From: Prorocentrum cordatum
Lineage: Eukaryota; Sar; Dinophyceae; Prorocentrales; Prorocentraceae
NCBI GenBank assembly: GCA_963575745.1
Contig: CAUYUJ010019944.1
Location: forward strand, 67,001-131,000
Reading direction: 5' to 3'
DNA length: 64,000 nt
In this document: positions 21,825 through 32,900 of the stretch, piece by piece
Position numbering within the stretch: the first letter of the stretch is position 1
Layout of the letters: each line of letters opens with the position of its first letter
Notes under the pieces: model-generated
The model's database searches: none
Told to the model about the DNA's origin: nothing
What the model saw: the letters and a program-made list of their open reading frames with translations, nothing else
Translations under genes and position numbers: made by a program

Positions 21825-22599
21825 GTCCCGAAAACAGCTGCCCGACCTTCCATGGGAGTACCGGGGCTCATTTTCGCTGTGTTTTTACAGGGTTTCGGCG
21901 TCCTGGGCCTCGGAGGCCGCCGCGATGGTCCCGGACATTTTTCAGATCCTCGGCGCGGGCTCCAAGACCATTCCGAAGAGGGCTCCAACAGGCTCCAGGG
22001 CAGGCAGCCCAAGAGGGCTCCAAGACGGCTCCAGGAACGACTGCAGGGTCTCATTTTTCTTGTGTTTTCTGCAAGACGGCTCCAGGAAGACTGCATGTCT
22101 GATGAGGATGGCTTCCGCCTCTCGCTCCGAGCATCCCAAACTGCCTGAACGGTTCCCACTCGGCTTCCCCAAACCCAGCGCTTGCCCAAGCGCGTTCCGG
22201 ACGGTCTTCGCCGGAACGCGCTGGAATGATCACGCGCTGCGGTTTCCCATGCGAACGTCCTCGGACGTGGGCGCTCTGCCATGAGCGCGTTCCGGGAAGA
22301 TGCTCCCGGAACGCGCTGAAAAGATATGGCCACATCTCGGGGACGCTCCCGGCACCGCTGCCCCATCCTTTCCGGGCAGCCTCCATAGCGCTCCAGGAGG
22401 GCAGAAAGGATGGCTCATGAGCAGCCCAAGTCAGCCTTCCGACGGCTCTCGAGGCTCCCAGGTGGCCTCCAAGAGACCTCAAGAAGTCTGATAGGTATCA
22501 CGGTACGGCCCGAATAGGCCAAAGTCGTATAAGTTCAATGGTATTTTCAATTTTTTTGGCTTCTCGCGTTTTCGAGCTTGCACCGGTCCAAGAGCGCCG
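21825..22599. repeat. Spacer between duplicated blocks
   Basis: Holds another copy of the ~75-bp module (21848-21920), CCAAGA-type sequence, and several AGCGCGTTCCGG / CCGGAACGCGCT inverted pairs (22190-22325). No gene. Confidence 0.6.
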
Positions 22600-24373
22600 A
22601 AGAGCCTCCATGGGGGTACCGGGGCTCATTTTCCAAGTGTTTCTAAAGGGCTTCCGCGTCCTGGGCCTCGGAGGCCGCCGCCTCCGACCCCTCATGGGAG
22701 GACGGGGCGGCCGGGGAGGTCCAAAATAGTCCAGGAGGGCCTCCAGAGGCTCCCAAGACGGCCCAAGCGGGCCCCGAGTCGCCGAAAGCCAGCTCTAGGA
22801 CGCCCAAGATAGACCCAAGACGGCCCGAGAGGCCCCCCAAGGCACTCCACGACGCTTCAAGACGCTTCTCCAGAGCGCTTCAAGAGGCCGAAATCGTCAA
22901 TTTTACGAAGGTGTTCGAACGATTTTGGCCTTCCAGCCTTTTCGGCTGTCCGACGTTCCAAGACGGCTCAATAGGCCCCCAAGAGCGCCCCAAGACGGCC
23001 CAAGAGGGCCCCAAGACGGCCCCAGAGTCGCCCAAGACAGCCCAACAGAGCCCCAAGACGGCCCCAAGATGCGCCCAAGAGGGGGACCACGACTCCAAAA
23101 TTCAACCCTCCCGCTTGAAGAGTGCCCCAGGAGGCCCCAAAGAGCCCCCCAGAGGCTTAGGAGGCCCCCAAAAGGCACCCAGGAGGCCCAAACGAGGCCT
23201 AAAGAGGCTACGAACCAGCCCCGAGGAGACCCCACAACGGTCCCAAAACAGCTACCGAGAAGCTGCGAAACTGCCTTCACGACGTCCCCGACAGGCCAAC
23301 CACGAGATCCAAACCAACACCCATGAGGCCTCTGACCCACCACCCAGGGCACGGTGGCGGGAGCAGTGACAGCACTTGTGCACAGCATGTTCCGGCGGGA
23401 GCCTTCCGGGACACGCTCCAGACAGCTCCAAGATAGCCGAAGAGGCTTCCAAGAGGGCCCTGGGCGGCCCACGAGGGCCCCAAGGCGGTGCCTGAGGCGC
23501 CCAAGACGGCCCGAGAGGGCCCCAAGACGGCCCCAAGAGAGGCCCAAGAAGGGAACGACAAACGAGAATCCGAGCTTTCTACCCCGAGAGGTTCTCGGGA
23601 AGACCCAAGATGCCCCCAATCGGATCCAAGAGGCTCCCAAGAAGCTCCCAAGAGGGCCGACGAGGTTCCAAGAGAGATCTCCCAAGGTGGCCCCAAGAGG
23701 CACAACTCATTATTTTACGATTGGGCTTTGACGGGTTTTAATTTTTTCTGCCTTTTGGCATCCCGATGCTCCAAGACGGCCCAAGAGGCTTCCAATACCC
23801 GTCCCATATATAGAGGAAGAGGCCTCCAAGAGGGCCCCAAGACGGCCCGCGAGGGCCCCAAGACGGTGCTTGAGGCGCCCAAGACGGCCCGAGAGGGCCC
23901 CAAGAGCCCCAAGAGAGGCCCAAGAAGGGGAACGCGACCCAACAGCAGAGCGGTCCCCCCACAAGGCCCACAGGAGGCTGCAAGAGGCCCCCAAGTGGTC
24001 CGACGAGGACCCCAAAAGCTTCCCGAGGGCCTAAAAGGCCCCTAGGAGACGTCCAAGAGGCTTGAAAATAGCCCAAGAGTGCCCTCGATGCGTCAAAACT
24101 GCTTCCAGGAGGCCCCCGGGAGGCTTCCGGATTGCCTCAAGCTGGCTGCAGGTGATTGCAGAACCGATGCCCCCAAGTGACCCCCAGACGCTCCCCCAAG
24201 AAGCACCCAAGAGGTGCCTCCAACAGCCAGTTGACGAAGCATGCGGGACACCCCAGAAGCTCCTCAGATGCCATCGCGCGCCTGTGCTTGATAGCGGTGT
24301 CCAGGATCGTCCAGCGCCCCCCCCGGCCTGGGCTAGAACCTGAGCGCGCGCGAAGCGCGCGCGATGGTTCTAG
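22600..24373 (+). repeat. Segmental duplication, copy 2
   Basis: Near-identical to 19925-21824 over most of its length. It lacks the GGA tract (compare 23400-23420) and a ~50-bp piece near 24140. It ends in a hairpin whose right arm reads TGGTTCTAG instead of TGGTGCTAG, directly followed by (TA)n. The two copies are direct repeats about 2.7 kb apart. Confidence 0.9.
24333..24373. repeat. Hairpin ending in CTAG, abutting (TA)n
   Basis: CTAGAACC and GGTTCTAG arms enclose GCGCGCGC-GAA-GCGCGCGC, followed at once by TATATAT. The GC-rich hairpin plus terminal CTAG then T resembles the 3' end of Helitron-like elements, but no matching 5' end was found. Confidence 0.6.
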
Positions 24374-24404
<31 letters not shown>

Positions 24405-24406
24405 GT

Positions 24407-24442
<36 letters not shown>

Positions 24443-25120
24443 ATATATTTATATATATAAAAAGGATATAGGTCCGCGGGCCCTAAACAGGTGCCCCGAC
24501 TCTCCATTGGGGGACCGGGGGGCTCCAGGTGCCCTGCTGGGGTGTCGGGGGTCCTTAAGATCGCCCGGAGACGGCCCCCGGATCGCCAAAACTGGCGTAT
24601 GCAGACCGCGAGAACGACCCGTGAAAGCCAAAGCTTACCCCAGAATTAGCCATTGACCGTCCAGGAGGCCTCCAAGACGCCCCAAGAAACCTCCAAGATG
24701 CCTCCCAAGCAGCCCCAGGGAGCAAAATCATTGATTCTCCCAAGGTTTTGGAGAATTCTCAAGTTCTCGCCTTTTCAGTTTCCCGACGCTCCGCGACGGC
24801 CCAAGAGGTCCCATTGTCCGCTCCAAGACAACCCCAAAGTTCTTGAAGACGGCCCCAAGATGGCCCAAGAGGGCCCCAAGACGCGGCCAGAGGCGCCCAA
24901 GACGGCCCGAGATGGCCCCAAGACGGCCCCAAGGGGGGGCCCCGAGAGACTCTCAGGAGGCCCCAAGACTGCCCCCGACAGGCCGCAAAAGGCCCCCAAT
25001 CAGCTCCCCACAGGGCCCAAGAGGCTCCAAGAGGCAACAATCATTGCTTTCCTACAGGTTTTTGACGGATTTTGGATTTTCCAGCCTTTTGGCACCCCGA
25101 CGCTCCAAGACGGCCCAAGA
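24374..25120 (+). repeat. (TA)n tract, then CCAAGA-rich repeat
   Basis: TA/TATG repeats occupy 24374-24462. From about 24655 the CCAAGA-rich family resumes, with two AT-rich modules near 24725 and 25035 (TTTTGGATTTTCCAGCCTTT). No gene. Confidence 0.75.
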
Positions 25121-25685
25121 GATCCGCGGTGGTCGCAGGCAAGTTGCGGTGCTCTCAGGCTTTTGTGGTGTTCGAAAGAGGAGGAGCAAGAGGAGGAGAG
25201 GGACTGCGACGACGGGGAAGGAGGACTGGGGGGAAGCATACCTCTTACACGCCACGTGGAGGCAGCGACGCCTTCGCAGGCATGTGCTCGCCACAACTCG
25301 TCGTCGTCGTCGTCGCTCGTCGTCGTCGTCGTCGTCGTCGTCGCTCGTCGTCGGTCGTCGTCGCTCGTCGTCGCTCGTCGGCCGTCGTCGCTCGTCGTCG
25401 CCGTCGTCGTCGTCGTCGTTGGCGTCGTCGTCTTCATCATCGTTGTCGTTGCTCGTCGTCGCTCGCCGTCTCTCGTCGTCGTTGAACGCGGTCGAAGGCC
25501 GTCGAGGGCCTCCAGGGGCCTCTGGAGGCCTTCGGTTGACCTTCCGAGGGCCTCGGGAGGCCTCCAGAGGCCTCCGGAGGCTCCCGGAGGCCTCGGGAGA
25601 CCGCCAGAGACCTCCGGAGACTTCCGGAGAACTCTGGAGGCGTCGTTCGTCGTCGTCGCCGTCGCGTCGTCGTCGTCGTCGTCGT

Positions 25686-25716
<31 letters not shown>

Positions 25717-26040
25717 CGTCGTCGTCGTCGTCATCGTCGGTCGTCGTCTTCGTCCTTTTCGTCGTCGGTTGTCGTCGGCGACGACGTCGACGTCGGGGTA
25801 GTCGGCGTCGTCGTCGTCGCCTTCGTTGGCGTCGGCGTCGTCGTCGTCGTCGTTGTCGTCGTCGTCGCCGTCGTCGTCCGTCGTCGGTCGTCGTCGTCGT
25901 CGTCGGTCGTCGCTATCGTCGTCTTCGGCGTCGGTCGTCGTCGCTGGCGTCGCCGTCGTCGTCGCCGCTCGTCGCTCGTCGCTCGTCGCTTGTCGTCGTC
26001 GTGCGCGCGGACGCTGCGGTGGTGCTGAAACCACATTGCC
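25121..26040 (+). repeat. Long degenerate (TCG)n tract
   Basis: TCG/GTC repeats fill about 25295-25485 and 25640-26015. The segment between them (25490-25640) is built from GGAGGCCT / CCTCCGGAGG words, themselves palindromic. Very long open frames on both strands (Ser/Arg/Val, and Asp/Thr/Arg opposite) are artefacts of the tract. Confidence 0.92.
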
Positions 26041-26644
26041 GGGGGGGGGGGGGCTTTACGTTATGCCCCCCCGCCCCTCCCCCTATAACGCCCGTTATCG
26101 CCGCGAATGAAGAAACAAGATTTTAATACCTCCAGCCCATATTCCCTTGGCTCTTTCGCCGGATTCCCCGTCCCTGCGCTATCCGATCTCCTTTTTCCCT
26201 GGCGTGTCGGGTTCGTTTCAATCTCTTGCGTTCGATCGCAGTGTTGTGTTTTGCATTGCATGTGTACTGCTGGTTGATGCTTCGCAGCGCATTGCCTGTG
26301 TACTGCTTGTTTTTCTTTGCTAACTGTTCCTTGAACAGCTTTTGCGCTTCTTTGCGTTACGATGGTTTTTGTGACTCTCGTTCAATATGACAATGCGTCT
26401 TGCTTTTTCACTGTCAATGCAAAGCGCCCAATTCATTTCGCGACTTTGCACTGCTTTGTATTCCGTCACGTTGAAGATGCCTGGGCGTACTTCTGACGGT
26501 AATGCTCTGTCCGCCTTTGTGCTTCTGCTTCATCTCAGGGCCACTTTATGTTTGGCTATGTGCGTGCAGGCATACAGGTTTGAACTTGTCAAGAGTGGGT
26601 GCTTGCGTGAACCTAAGCGCGCGACGCGCGCGCATGGTTCTAGT
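26041..26644. other. AT-richer spacer ending in a CTAG hairpin
   Basis: After a G-run (26041-26053) the DNA is mixed composition with no recognisable gene. It ends at 26605-26643 in a third hairpin: GAACC-TAAGCGCGCG against CGCGCGCGC-ATGGTTCTAG, again followed by TATATAT. ACTGCTTG- and CATTGC-type words repeat loosely near 26250-26310. Confidence 0.5.
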
Positions 26645-27514
26645 ATATATATATACATATATATATATATATGTATACGTATATACACATTGTTTTCGTG
26701 ATCCTTCCCTCATGTTTCCTCTTCCCCTTCCTCATTCTCTCCCTGCTCTGCGAATGCGCCCCCATCCTCCGCTCTTTTTGCGGGGGCTCATCCCCGGAGA
26801 GCCTCTTGTAGGCCTTACGAAGGCTTTAAAGGGGCTTGTTGGGGCCTCCTGGAAACCTCCCAGGTTTGGAGGCCTCAGGAGGAGGAGGAGGCTTCCCCAG
26901 GCAACCCTGTTTCCACCCCGCAGTTCGCCCCCGCGCCCCGGCGGGGTGCGCCGCCGCCCTCCCGATGACGCCGACGACGACGACGACGGACCACGCCGAC
27001 GACGACGCCGACGACGCCGACGACGACGCCGACGACGACGACGACGACGCCGACGACGACGCCGACGACGACGGACGGCGGCGACGACGACGACGCCGAC
27101 GACCACGACGTCGACGTCGTCGCCGATGGCGAGGCCGACTGCGACGCTCCGGCGGGCGTCGACGGGCGACGCCCCCACGGCAGGGCTCATCACTTCGACA
27201 ACTCCGATGCGGTCCGATGCGATTCCGATGGCTTCCGATTCCGATTCCGATTCGATTCGATTCGACTCGGGATTTCGATGTTGGCTCCGGCTTCTTTCAC
27301 CGAACGCGTTCCACTGCCCTTCCCCCGTTTTCCCTCTTTTGGGGCCTCCTGGGAGGCCCTCGTCGGAGAGGTCGGGGGAGTACTCGCGAACGTCCGAAAA
27401 ACATGCGTCTGCCGCGATGCAATTCGTCGTAGACCCCCCTCTCGGCGGATCCGGGCCATCTGCGAACAGTTGCTTTGCGAGCCGTGGAACATGCTCGTCT
27501 ATTCTTAGTGTCAA
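26645..27514 (+). repeat. TA tract and (GAC)n tract; no gene
   Basis: TATATA/TATACG repeats at 26644-26690. GAC/GCC trinucleotide repeat at about 26965-27125. About 27190-27260 contains GATTCCGATTCCGATTCG-type repeats. The stretch 27430-27505 has a short non-repetitive frame that I cannot assign. Confidence 0.7.
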
Positions 27515-27683
27515 GTCGGGCACGTCCCTCTACAGGAGGAATATTCGAACTAGTGATAACAACATTGTCTGGGGACCATTTTCTTACTATGTTTGATTAT
27601 GAGTATTTTTGGTGTGTATACACATATATATATATATGATGTTCTTTCGTCCAAAATCCGCCTGTTGGGGGACGTGCCCGACC
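27515..27683. mobile_element. TIR element, GTCGGGCACGTCC family, copy 1
   Basis: The left end GTCGGGCACGTCCCTCTACA pairs with a right end whose reverse complement reads GGTCGGGCACGTCCCCCAAC; similarity extends about 30 bp. The interior is AT-rich with a short TA run. A second copy is at 44535-44687. Single right-end-like sequences occur at 43241-43254 and 46062-46083. No clear target duplication. Confidence 0.7.
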
Positions 27684-27728
27684 TCATCTCAGTGGACGCA
27701 CGCCGGCCTGCCGACCTCCGCGGGGCAG

Positions 27729-27840
27729 GCGGCCGCGCAGTGGCAGCACTGGATGCAGACCATGGCGTACCACACGCAGCAGCAGCAGCAGGCGGCTGGC
27801 GGCCGCGAAGCGCCCAGCCAGTCGGCCCCCCGGGGTGCCT
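27729..27840 (+). CDS. Putative exon, Gln-rich low-complexity domain
   Basis: Following a GGGGCAG acceptor-like site, the frame reads AAAQWQHWMQTMAYHTQQQQ and on to QAAGGREAPSQSAPRG. Codons are GC3-rich (GCG, GCC, CAG, TGG, ATG). Gln/Ala/Tyr/Trp-rich stretches like this are typical of disordered tails of RNA-binding proteins, but no folded domain is present and I do not assign a function. Other + strand segments of similar character lie at 41415, 52255 and 58584. Both exon limits are uncertain. Confidence 0.4.
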
Positions 27841-27861
27841 CCAGACGGGGGAGGCTCTTCG

Positions 27862-27990
27862 GCGTCCTCCTCCTCCTGCTCCTCCTCCTCCTCCGCCTCC
27901 TCCTCCTCCTCCTGCTCCTCCTCCTCCGCCTCCTCCTCCTCCTCCTGCTCCTGCTCCTCCTCCTCCTCCTCCTCCTCCTCTTCTTTTCTT
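27862..27990 (+). repeat. (CTC)n microsatellite with CTG/CGC variants
   Basis: About 130 bp of CCT/CTC with interspersed GCTCCT and GCCTCCT units. Confidence 0.93.
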
Positions 27991-28427
27991 GAGGTTTTGA
28001 GGCGTTGGCTTCTTGATTCAAGCGATCGCAGACATGGACGAGCGACGGATGAGCGACGATGAGCGCGGATGAGCGATGAGCGATGAGCGACGGATCCCGT
28101 TTCCGTGGGACATCGCGCATCTCCGCCGCCGAGCGAGGCGGCACCGGCAGCATTTTGGGGAGGGCACCTCCCCCGATGCATGGATTTGGCGACCGCGCGC
28201 CAAATCCATGAATCGCTGAGCCATGTTTGCGCGCCCCCGATTCATTTGGCGGCGGGACACAGTCGGGGGCAGTGAGGCTTGAGTCGTGGACGACGATCAA
28301 TGGAGAGGAACTGCGTTGCCAAACACTCTCCAGATGTATGAACATGTTCAAGACGTGCCTTGAGCACGTGCAGAACATGTGTCAAACATGTGCAGAACAC
28401 GTTTCGGAGATTTCAATCACATTGTTT
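27991..28427. repeat. GATGAGCG minisatellite and a perfect hairpin
   Basis: 28030-28100 is a degenerate GACGGATGAGC repeat. Near 28177-28212, CATGGATTTGGCG and CGCCAAATCCATG form a perfect hairpin with a short loop. Near 28335-28400 the word ACATGT recurs (AACATGTGTCAAACATGTGC). No gene. Confidence 0.6.
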
Positions 28428-28654
28428 CAGAGCCCCGAATCATCAGGGCTAACTCGGGTCAGGGATAACTCGGGTTCGTTTTTCGGGAATCCGAACCCGA
28501 CTTACCCCGGACCCGACTTACCCCGGATAGTTCGGGCGTCCAGAGCCCCGAATCATCAGGGGTAACTCGGGTCAGGGATAACTCGGGTTCGTTTTTCGGG
28601 AACCCAAACCCGAGTTACCCCGGACCCGAGTTACCCCGGATAACTCGGGCGCCC
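28427..28654 (+). mobile_element. 113-bp palindromic element, two units
   Basis: Units start at 28428 and 28541, spaced exactly 113 bp, and match the three-unit copy at 6090-6432 in sequence and in both outer ends (TCAGAGCCCC and GGGCGCCCA). TTGTT or ATTGTT flanks both sides (ACATTGTT before, ATTGTTGATT after), consistent with a 5-6-bp target duplication. The two copies differ in unit number. Confidence 0.85.
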
Positions 28655-29476
28655 AATTGTTGATTCAATGATTGGATTGTTAGGGTGTCCATCATCATGA
28701 CACCCACAGGGTTTGATGCTCTGAGGTCTCCGGGCGCTCTCGTCGGTCCTCGGCGGCCCGGCATCCCCCGGGTGCTCCACCCGCGGCCGCGCCTCCTCAA
28801 GGGGGCGCGCTTGGATGGTGCCCAGGGACTGGCCCGAGCGGCCGCCGGGGGCCCGAGCTGCGACCCGAACGACGGACGAACGAGGAACGCAGGGACCGAG
28901 GAGGAGGAGGAGCAGGTGGAGGGGGAGCGGGAGGCGGAGGAGGAGGCGGAGGAGGAGCAGGAGGAGGAGGCGGAGGAGGAGGAGGAAGAAGAGGAGGAGG
29001 AGGAGGACCACAACGCCGTTTTTCGTTCCGCTCTTCGTTGCTGCTCCGTTTCGTCTTTTCATTGTTGCTTTGAGCGCCCGGTCTCGTCGTTCGCTTTCGT
29101 GTGTCACCGGCTTCGTCTCGGACGTTCGTCTTGAGCGTTGGGCTTCGTTTCGTTGTTCGTTGTAGTCGATCTCTGGACGAAGCATAGTGTTTGTTCGATC
29201 GGTTTCGGTTCCTCGGCCGCCGCACTCCGCACTCCGCACTCCTCTTCCTCCTCCTCTTCCCCTCCTTCTCGTCCTCCTCCTCCTCCTCCTCCTCCCCCTC
29301 CTCCGCCTCCTCCTCCTGCTCCTCCTCCTCCTCCTCCCCCTCCTCCTCCTCCTCCCTCCTCCCTCCCTCCTCCTCCTCCTCCCTCCTCCTCCCCTCCTCC
29401 CCTCCTCCTCCTCCTCCTCCTCCTCCTCCCCCTCCTCCTCCTCCTCCTCCTCCTTCCTCCTCCTCCTCCTCCTTCT
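28655..29476. repeat. Non-coding DNA with GGA and TCC tracts left of the retroelement
   Basis: GGA-rich tract at about 28898-29011 and TCC tract at about 29240-29476, with CGTTTCG / TTCGTCTCG-rich sequence between them (29020-29200). The TCC tract is where the 9.9-kb retroelement is inserted; it resumes at 39416. The long open frames on both strands here are poly-Ser/Pro/Leu and poly-Glu/Gly/Arg artefacts. Confidence 0.85.
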
Positions 29477-29533
29477 GCTTCTTCTTATCCCCATCGCGCC
29501 CGCTGATTGCAGTCGTCTGCAGCTTCTCGGCCC
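29477..29533 (+). repeat. Split direct repeat A1 (left end)
   Basis: 57 bp starting GCTTCTTCTTATCCCCATCG and ending CTTCTCGGCCC, identical to A2. It contains the in-frame TGA (29504-29506) that closes the main frame upstream. A promoter would be expected here or just downstream, but I see no recognisable core element. Confidence 0.9.
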
Positions 29534-29929
29534 GAGCTTGCCCCGCTTCGGCCCCCGCCGCCCCTCCCGCGCCCGCGCGACCAGGGGCGCCGGGAGCCTG
29601 CGCCGGCCCCCGCTGCTCAGGTGTCCATCGACTTCTACGCGGCGGCGGCTTTCTTCTCGGACCACGCGTGGGCCGCCGCCCAAGGCGGTGGTCCACTCTC
29701 CCCCCTCGAGCGCGGTATTGCACGGGGCCCACTTTCCCGTCAATCCGTTCTCGTGTGGGGCGAGCCCGACTGCGCCGAGCAGCCAGTCGGTGACGGCACG
29801 GGGTTGCCTCCCTGTTCGGGTTGGCTCGCGCCACTCCTTCCTGCGCGCCGCTTGCCTGCAGGCGGGGCGCTCGCGCGCCCCTCAGGCCACCTGTCCTACA
29901 GGCGCCTGTCGCCAACGGCCTCCTGGCCC

Positions 29930-32900
29930 ATGGCGTCCGCGGCTGCACCCCCAGCTTTCCGCGGTGCCGACCCGCCGCGCTGGTGCCCCCCGACGGGCCC
30001 GCCGCCTCCTCTGCAGCAAAACCTTCCTCCACCTCCCCCTCCTTTCTCCCGCCATTCTTCCCCTTCTTCCTCTGGGGTGGCGGAGTTGGAGACTCATGGG
30101 AGGACCGGAGGAAGGAGAGGTGGAGCTTGCACGCCATGTGCTGCGGCACCTGATCAGTCCAATGTCTCACGAGGTGCTCCGGCGCACAGCTCCTACGCCC
30201 GCCTCCCGATGGCCCCAGACGGCGCACTGTCTCTGCCTGCCAGTCGTGCCGCCAGCGAAGCCACTGCCGATGAGAGCATCCCTCAGAGCCGCCCGTCAGA
30301 GGGCACAGGCGCCAACGGTGCGAAGACAACCGCGCTATGGGTGGAGGAGCCGGAGTTGGTGGACCCTTCTAACCTCCACCTCCTCGCTACTCCTTCTCCT
30401 CCCCTCGCCGCCTCGCCCTGGCTCAACCTTGATGCTTGGCGGAGCAGCCCTCGTGCGGACACCTGTGGCTTCGAGGTCGCTGAAGGCTTTTCCTGTCCCG
30501 CGGGGTGGGGCGCCGGCGGCGCTACGACGATTCCGCCCTATCCTGGCTGGGACGCTCCAGCGCGCGAGCCGCCCGACTTGCCTGGGCTGGCGAGTACGGT
30601 GCAACGCCCCCGCCCGCCTCCAGGGCTGGATCCTCCACCGCTTTCCATGAGCTTGCAGGCGGACTCGCCGCCAGGCTTCGCTGGGCTGGAGGGCGCCCCG
30701 CTCGCGATGGGGCCGTTCCCCACTCTCGCTGACGTGGAGGCTGGTGCTCGCGTGCCCCCGTCAAATTCCATGATCGCCATCGCTCCGACATATGGGGTTC
30801 ACCTGTCAGGAGGTGCCAACTCGCAGTGGACTTTCATCGAGAAGCACGTTTCGCACCCTCTGGTGCGCACTTCCTTTCTGCCGCCGATGCACGCGTGGGA
30901 CCCGCACACGGGCTCCGACATTCAGAGCGTGGCTCCGCCACCAGGCTTCGCCGGCTTGGAAGCTGGCGCACGGGTGCCGCCTTTGGTCGACTCCCGCGCG
31001 TCCGATGCAGCGGGTGGGGGTCCGTGGCTTAGCGGCGAGCGTCTGCCGTGCACCGGGTCGTCGCCACTGCCGTTTTGGCGCCCCACGGCCGCCGTCGGTG
31101 ACCGCGCGGCTGGCGGAGCCGCCGTGAGTGCGGAGTCGCCTCCTGTCGGTGGTGGCTCGCCTTCCCACGTCGGGCGGGTTGGGCCGCCGCCGGGCCTCGC
31201 CGACCCACAGGCGGGAGTTCATGCGCACCCGTCTCTCCACCCTAGCAATGTTCGCCCGGCCTCTTTGACTGCACAACCGAACCTGGAGTCCGCCGCCGTG
31301 GCGCCGCCGTCGACGCACGTCTGCGCGACCGCTGCCTTGGTTGGGACTCCGGCGCTTGTCAGCAGTATTCACCTGGTCGCTACGCCAGGCGGTACCTCGA
31401 CGGCTCGGTGTCACCATTCACCGCCTGGGCTCGTGGCGCTCGCCTCCGGCGCAGCCTCCTGCGCTCGGTGCCACTCGTTCAAGCTTCCGCGACATTTCGC
31501 AGACGCTCGGTCTAAGCGGGGGTCCATCCACGCCCCCGATGGGCCCGCCGCGCCACGATGTGGCGGTTGCACTGGAGCCAGGCGCCACCGCTGGTGCATC
31601 CTGGGCGGCCCGCGCAGCGGTTGCTCGCGAGTCATCCTCGACGCCCCCCCTGCTGCCACGATGGGGGTCGGTGGGCGGGGGGTCGCTTCGAGCGCTTCGG
31701 ACGCGGATTCTGCTCCCAGACGCGCCACTGGCGGGCCCCCAGCGATGTTCGGGGGACCCCCTGCTGTGCACGCAGTCTCGCTTGCGAGCAGTCCCACCAC
31801 AGCGAGGGCGCCCACTGCCATCGGTAGCGTGGTGGACGCGCCAGAAACGCCCGTCCGCAGTGCCTCGACCGAAGCTGCGATCCCCACGCCTCGGGGCGCT
31901 TGCACTCGGAACGCAGCGGGCACTCAAGCAGCGGGATCACCTCCAGGCCTCATCGGCCCCGCCGCGGGCTCCTCGGGTGAAGGCGTCGCCGCAGCCGCTG
32001 CCATTGCAGCGAGGCCCCGACGCTTCTCGTGCAATCGGATCCAGGGCCCCGTCGCGTCGATCCCTGCCCGCGCTCGCGAGCGCCTGCTGGCCGACCCTCG
32101 TGGTCTGAGCCCCTCTCCGTCCCCACTGGTAGGCATGCGCCCCTCCAGCGATGCTGTTGCGGCCCCGCAGGGAGGGGTTCGTGCCGCCGGTGGAATGTCA
32201 GGAGCGGGCTCGCCCGCGGCGGACACGACGCCCCGCGATGCGGTCCCTGCGCTCCGCTCTGGTCGAGGAGTCGCTTTCGCCGCGGGCTCCTCGGATGAAT
32301 GCGTCGCCGCAGCCACTGCCACTATAGCGCGGCCCCGTCGCCGCTCGGCCTCCACCAACAGCAACCCCGCACTCCCCGCCTTCAGGCTCCGACGTGTTCG
32401 TAGGGTCCGCACTCGGCGTGGAGGACGGCGGGGTCGTGGGGCCGCCGATGGTAGCTGCTGTACAGCTCACGCTCCAGCCCATGCTGGTGCGACTGCCTCG
32501 TCTACGGACGCCCTCGTCGGTGCTTCAGAGGCCGCTTCTGGGGCCCGTGCTCCAGGGAGCCGCAGTTCGCTGGTGCAGGTGGCGGCGGGCCCTTGCCGCG
32601 CCGCTTCCGCCGGCTCCCAGGCCGCCGGCGATGCCGCCCTCCATGGCGGCGCATCCCAACACAGGGGTGGACGCACGCGCCCTGCGTGCCCTGGCCGAGG
32701 GCTCACGCAGCGGCGAGTCGCTGAAAGCGACGACGCTGCTGCTGCCAAGCGTGCCTGGGCTGAGCGAGGCCGTGAGAGTAGGCACGCGCTCCTCCAGCGA
32801 TGCTGTTACGGCCCCGCAGGGAGGAGCTCGTGCCGCTGTCGCGACTCTCGCTCTACCCCCGGCTCCCCCTCAGGGCCGAGTGGCCAGTTTGGCCAGTTTC

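Noticed and set aside
20757-23703. LGPSWG-type frames on the - strand as a repeat protein
   Set aside because: The same motif appears in all three - strand frames and breaks with each indel, as expected of the CCAAGA-rich low-complexity repeat.
28631-30329. 370- and 510-codon Glu/Gly/Arg-rich frames on the - strand
   Set aside because: They are driven by GGA/TCC tracts and by antisense reading of the retroelement's GC-rich ORF.
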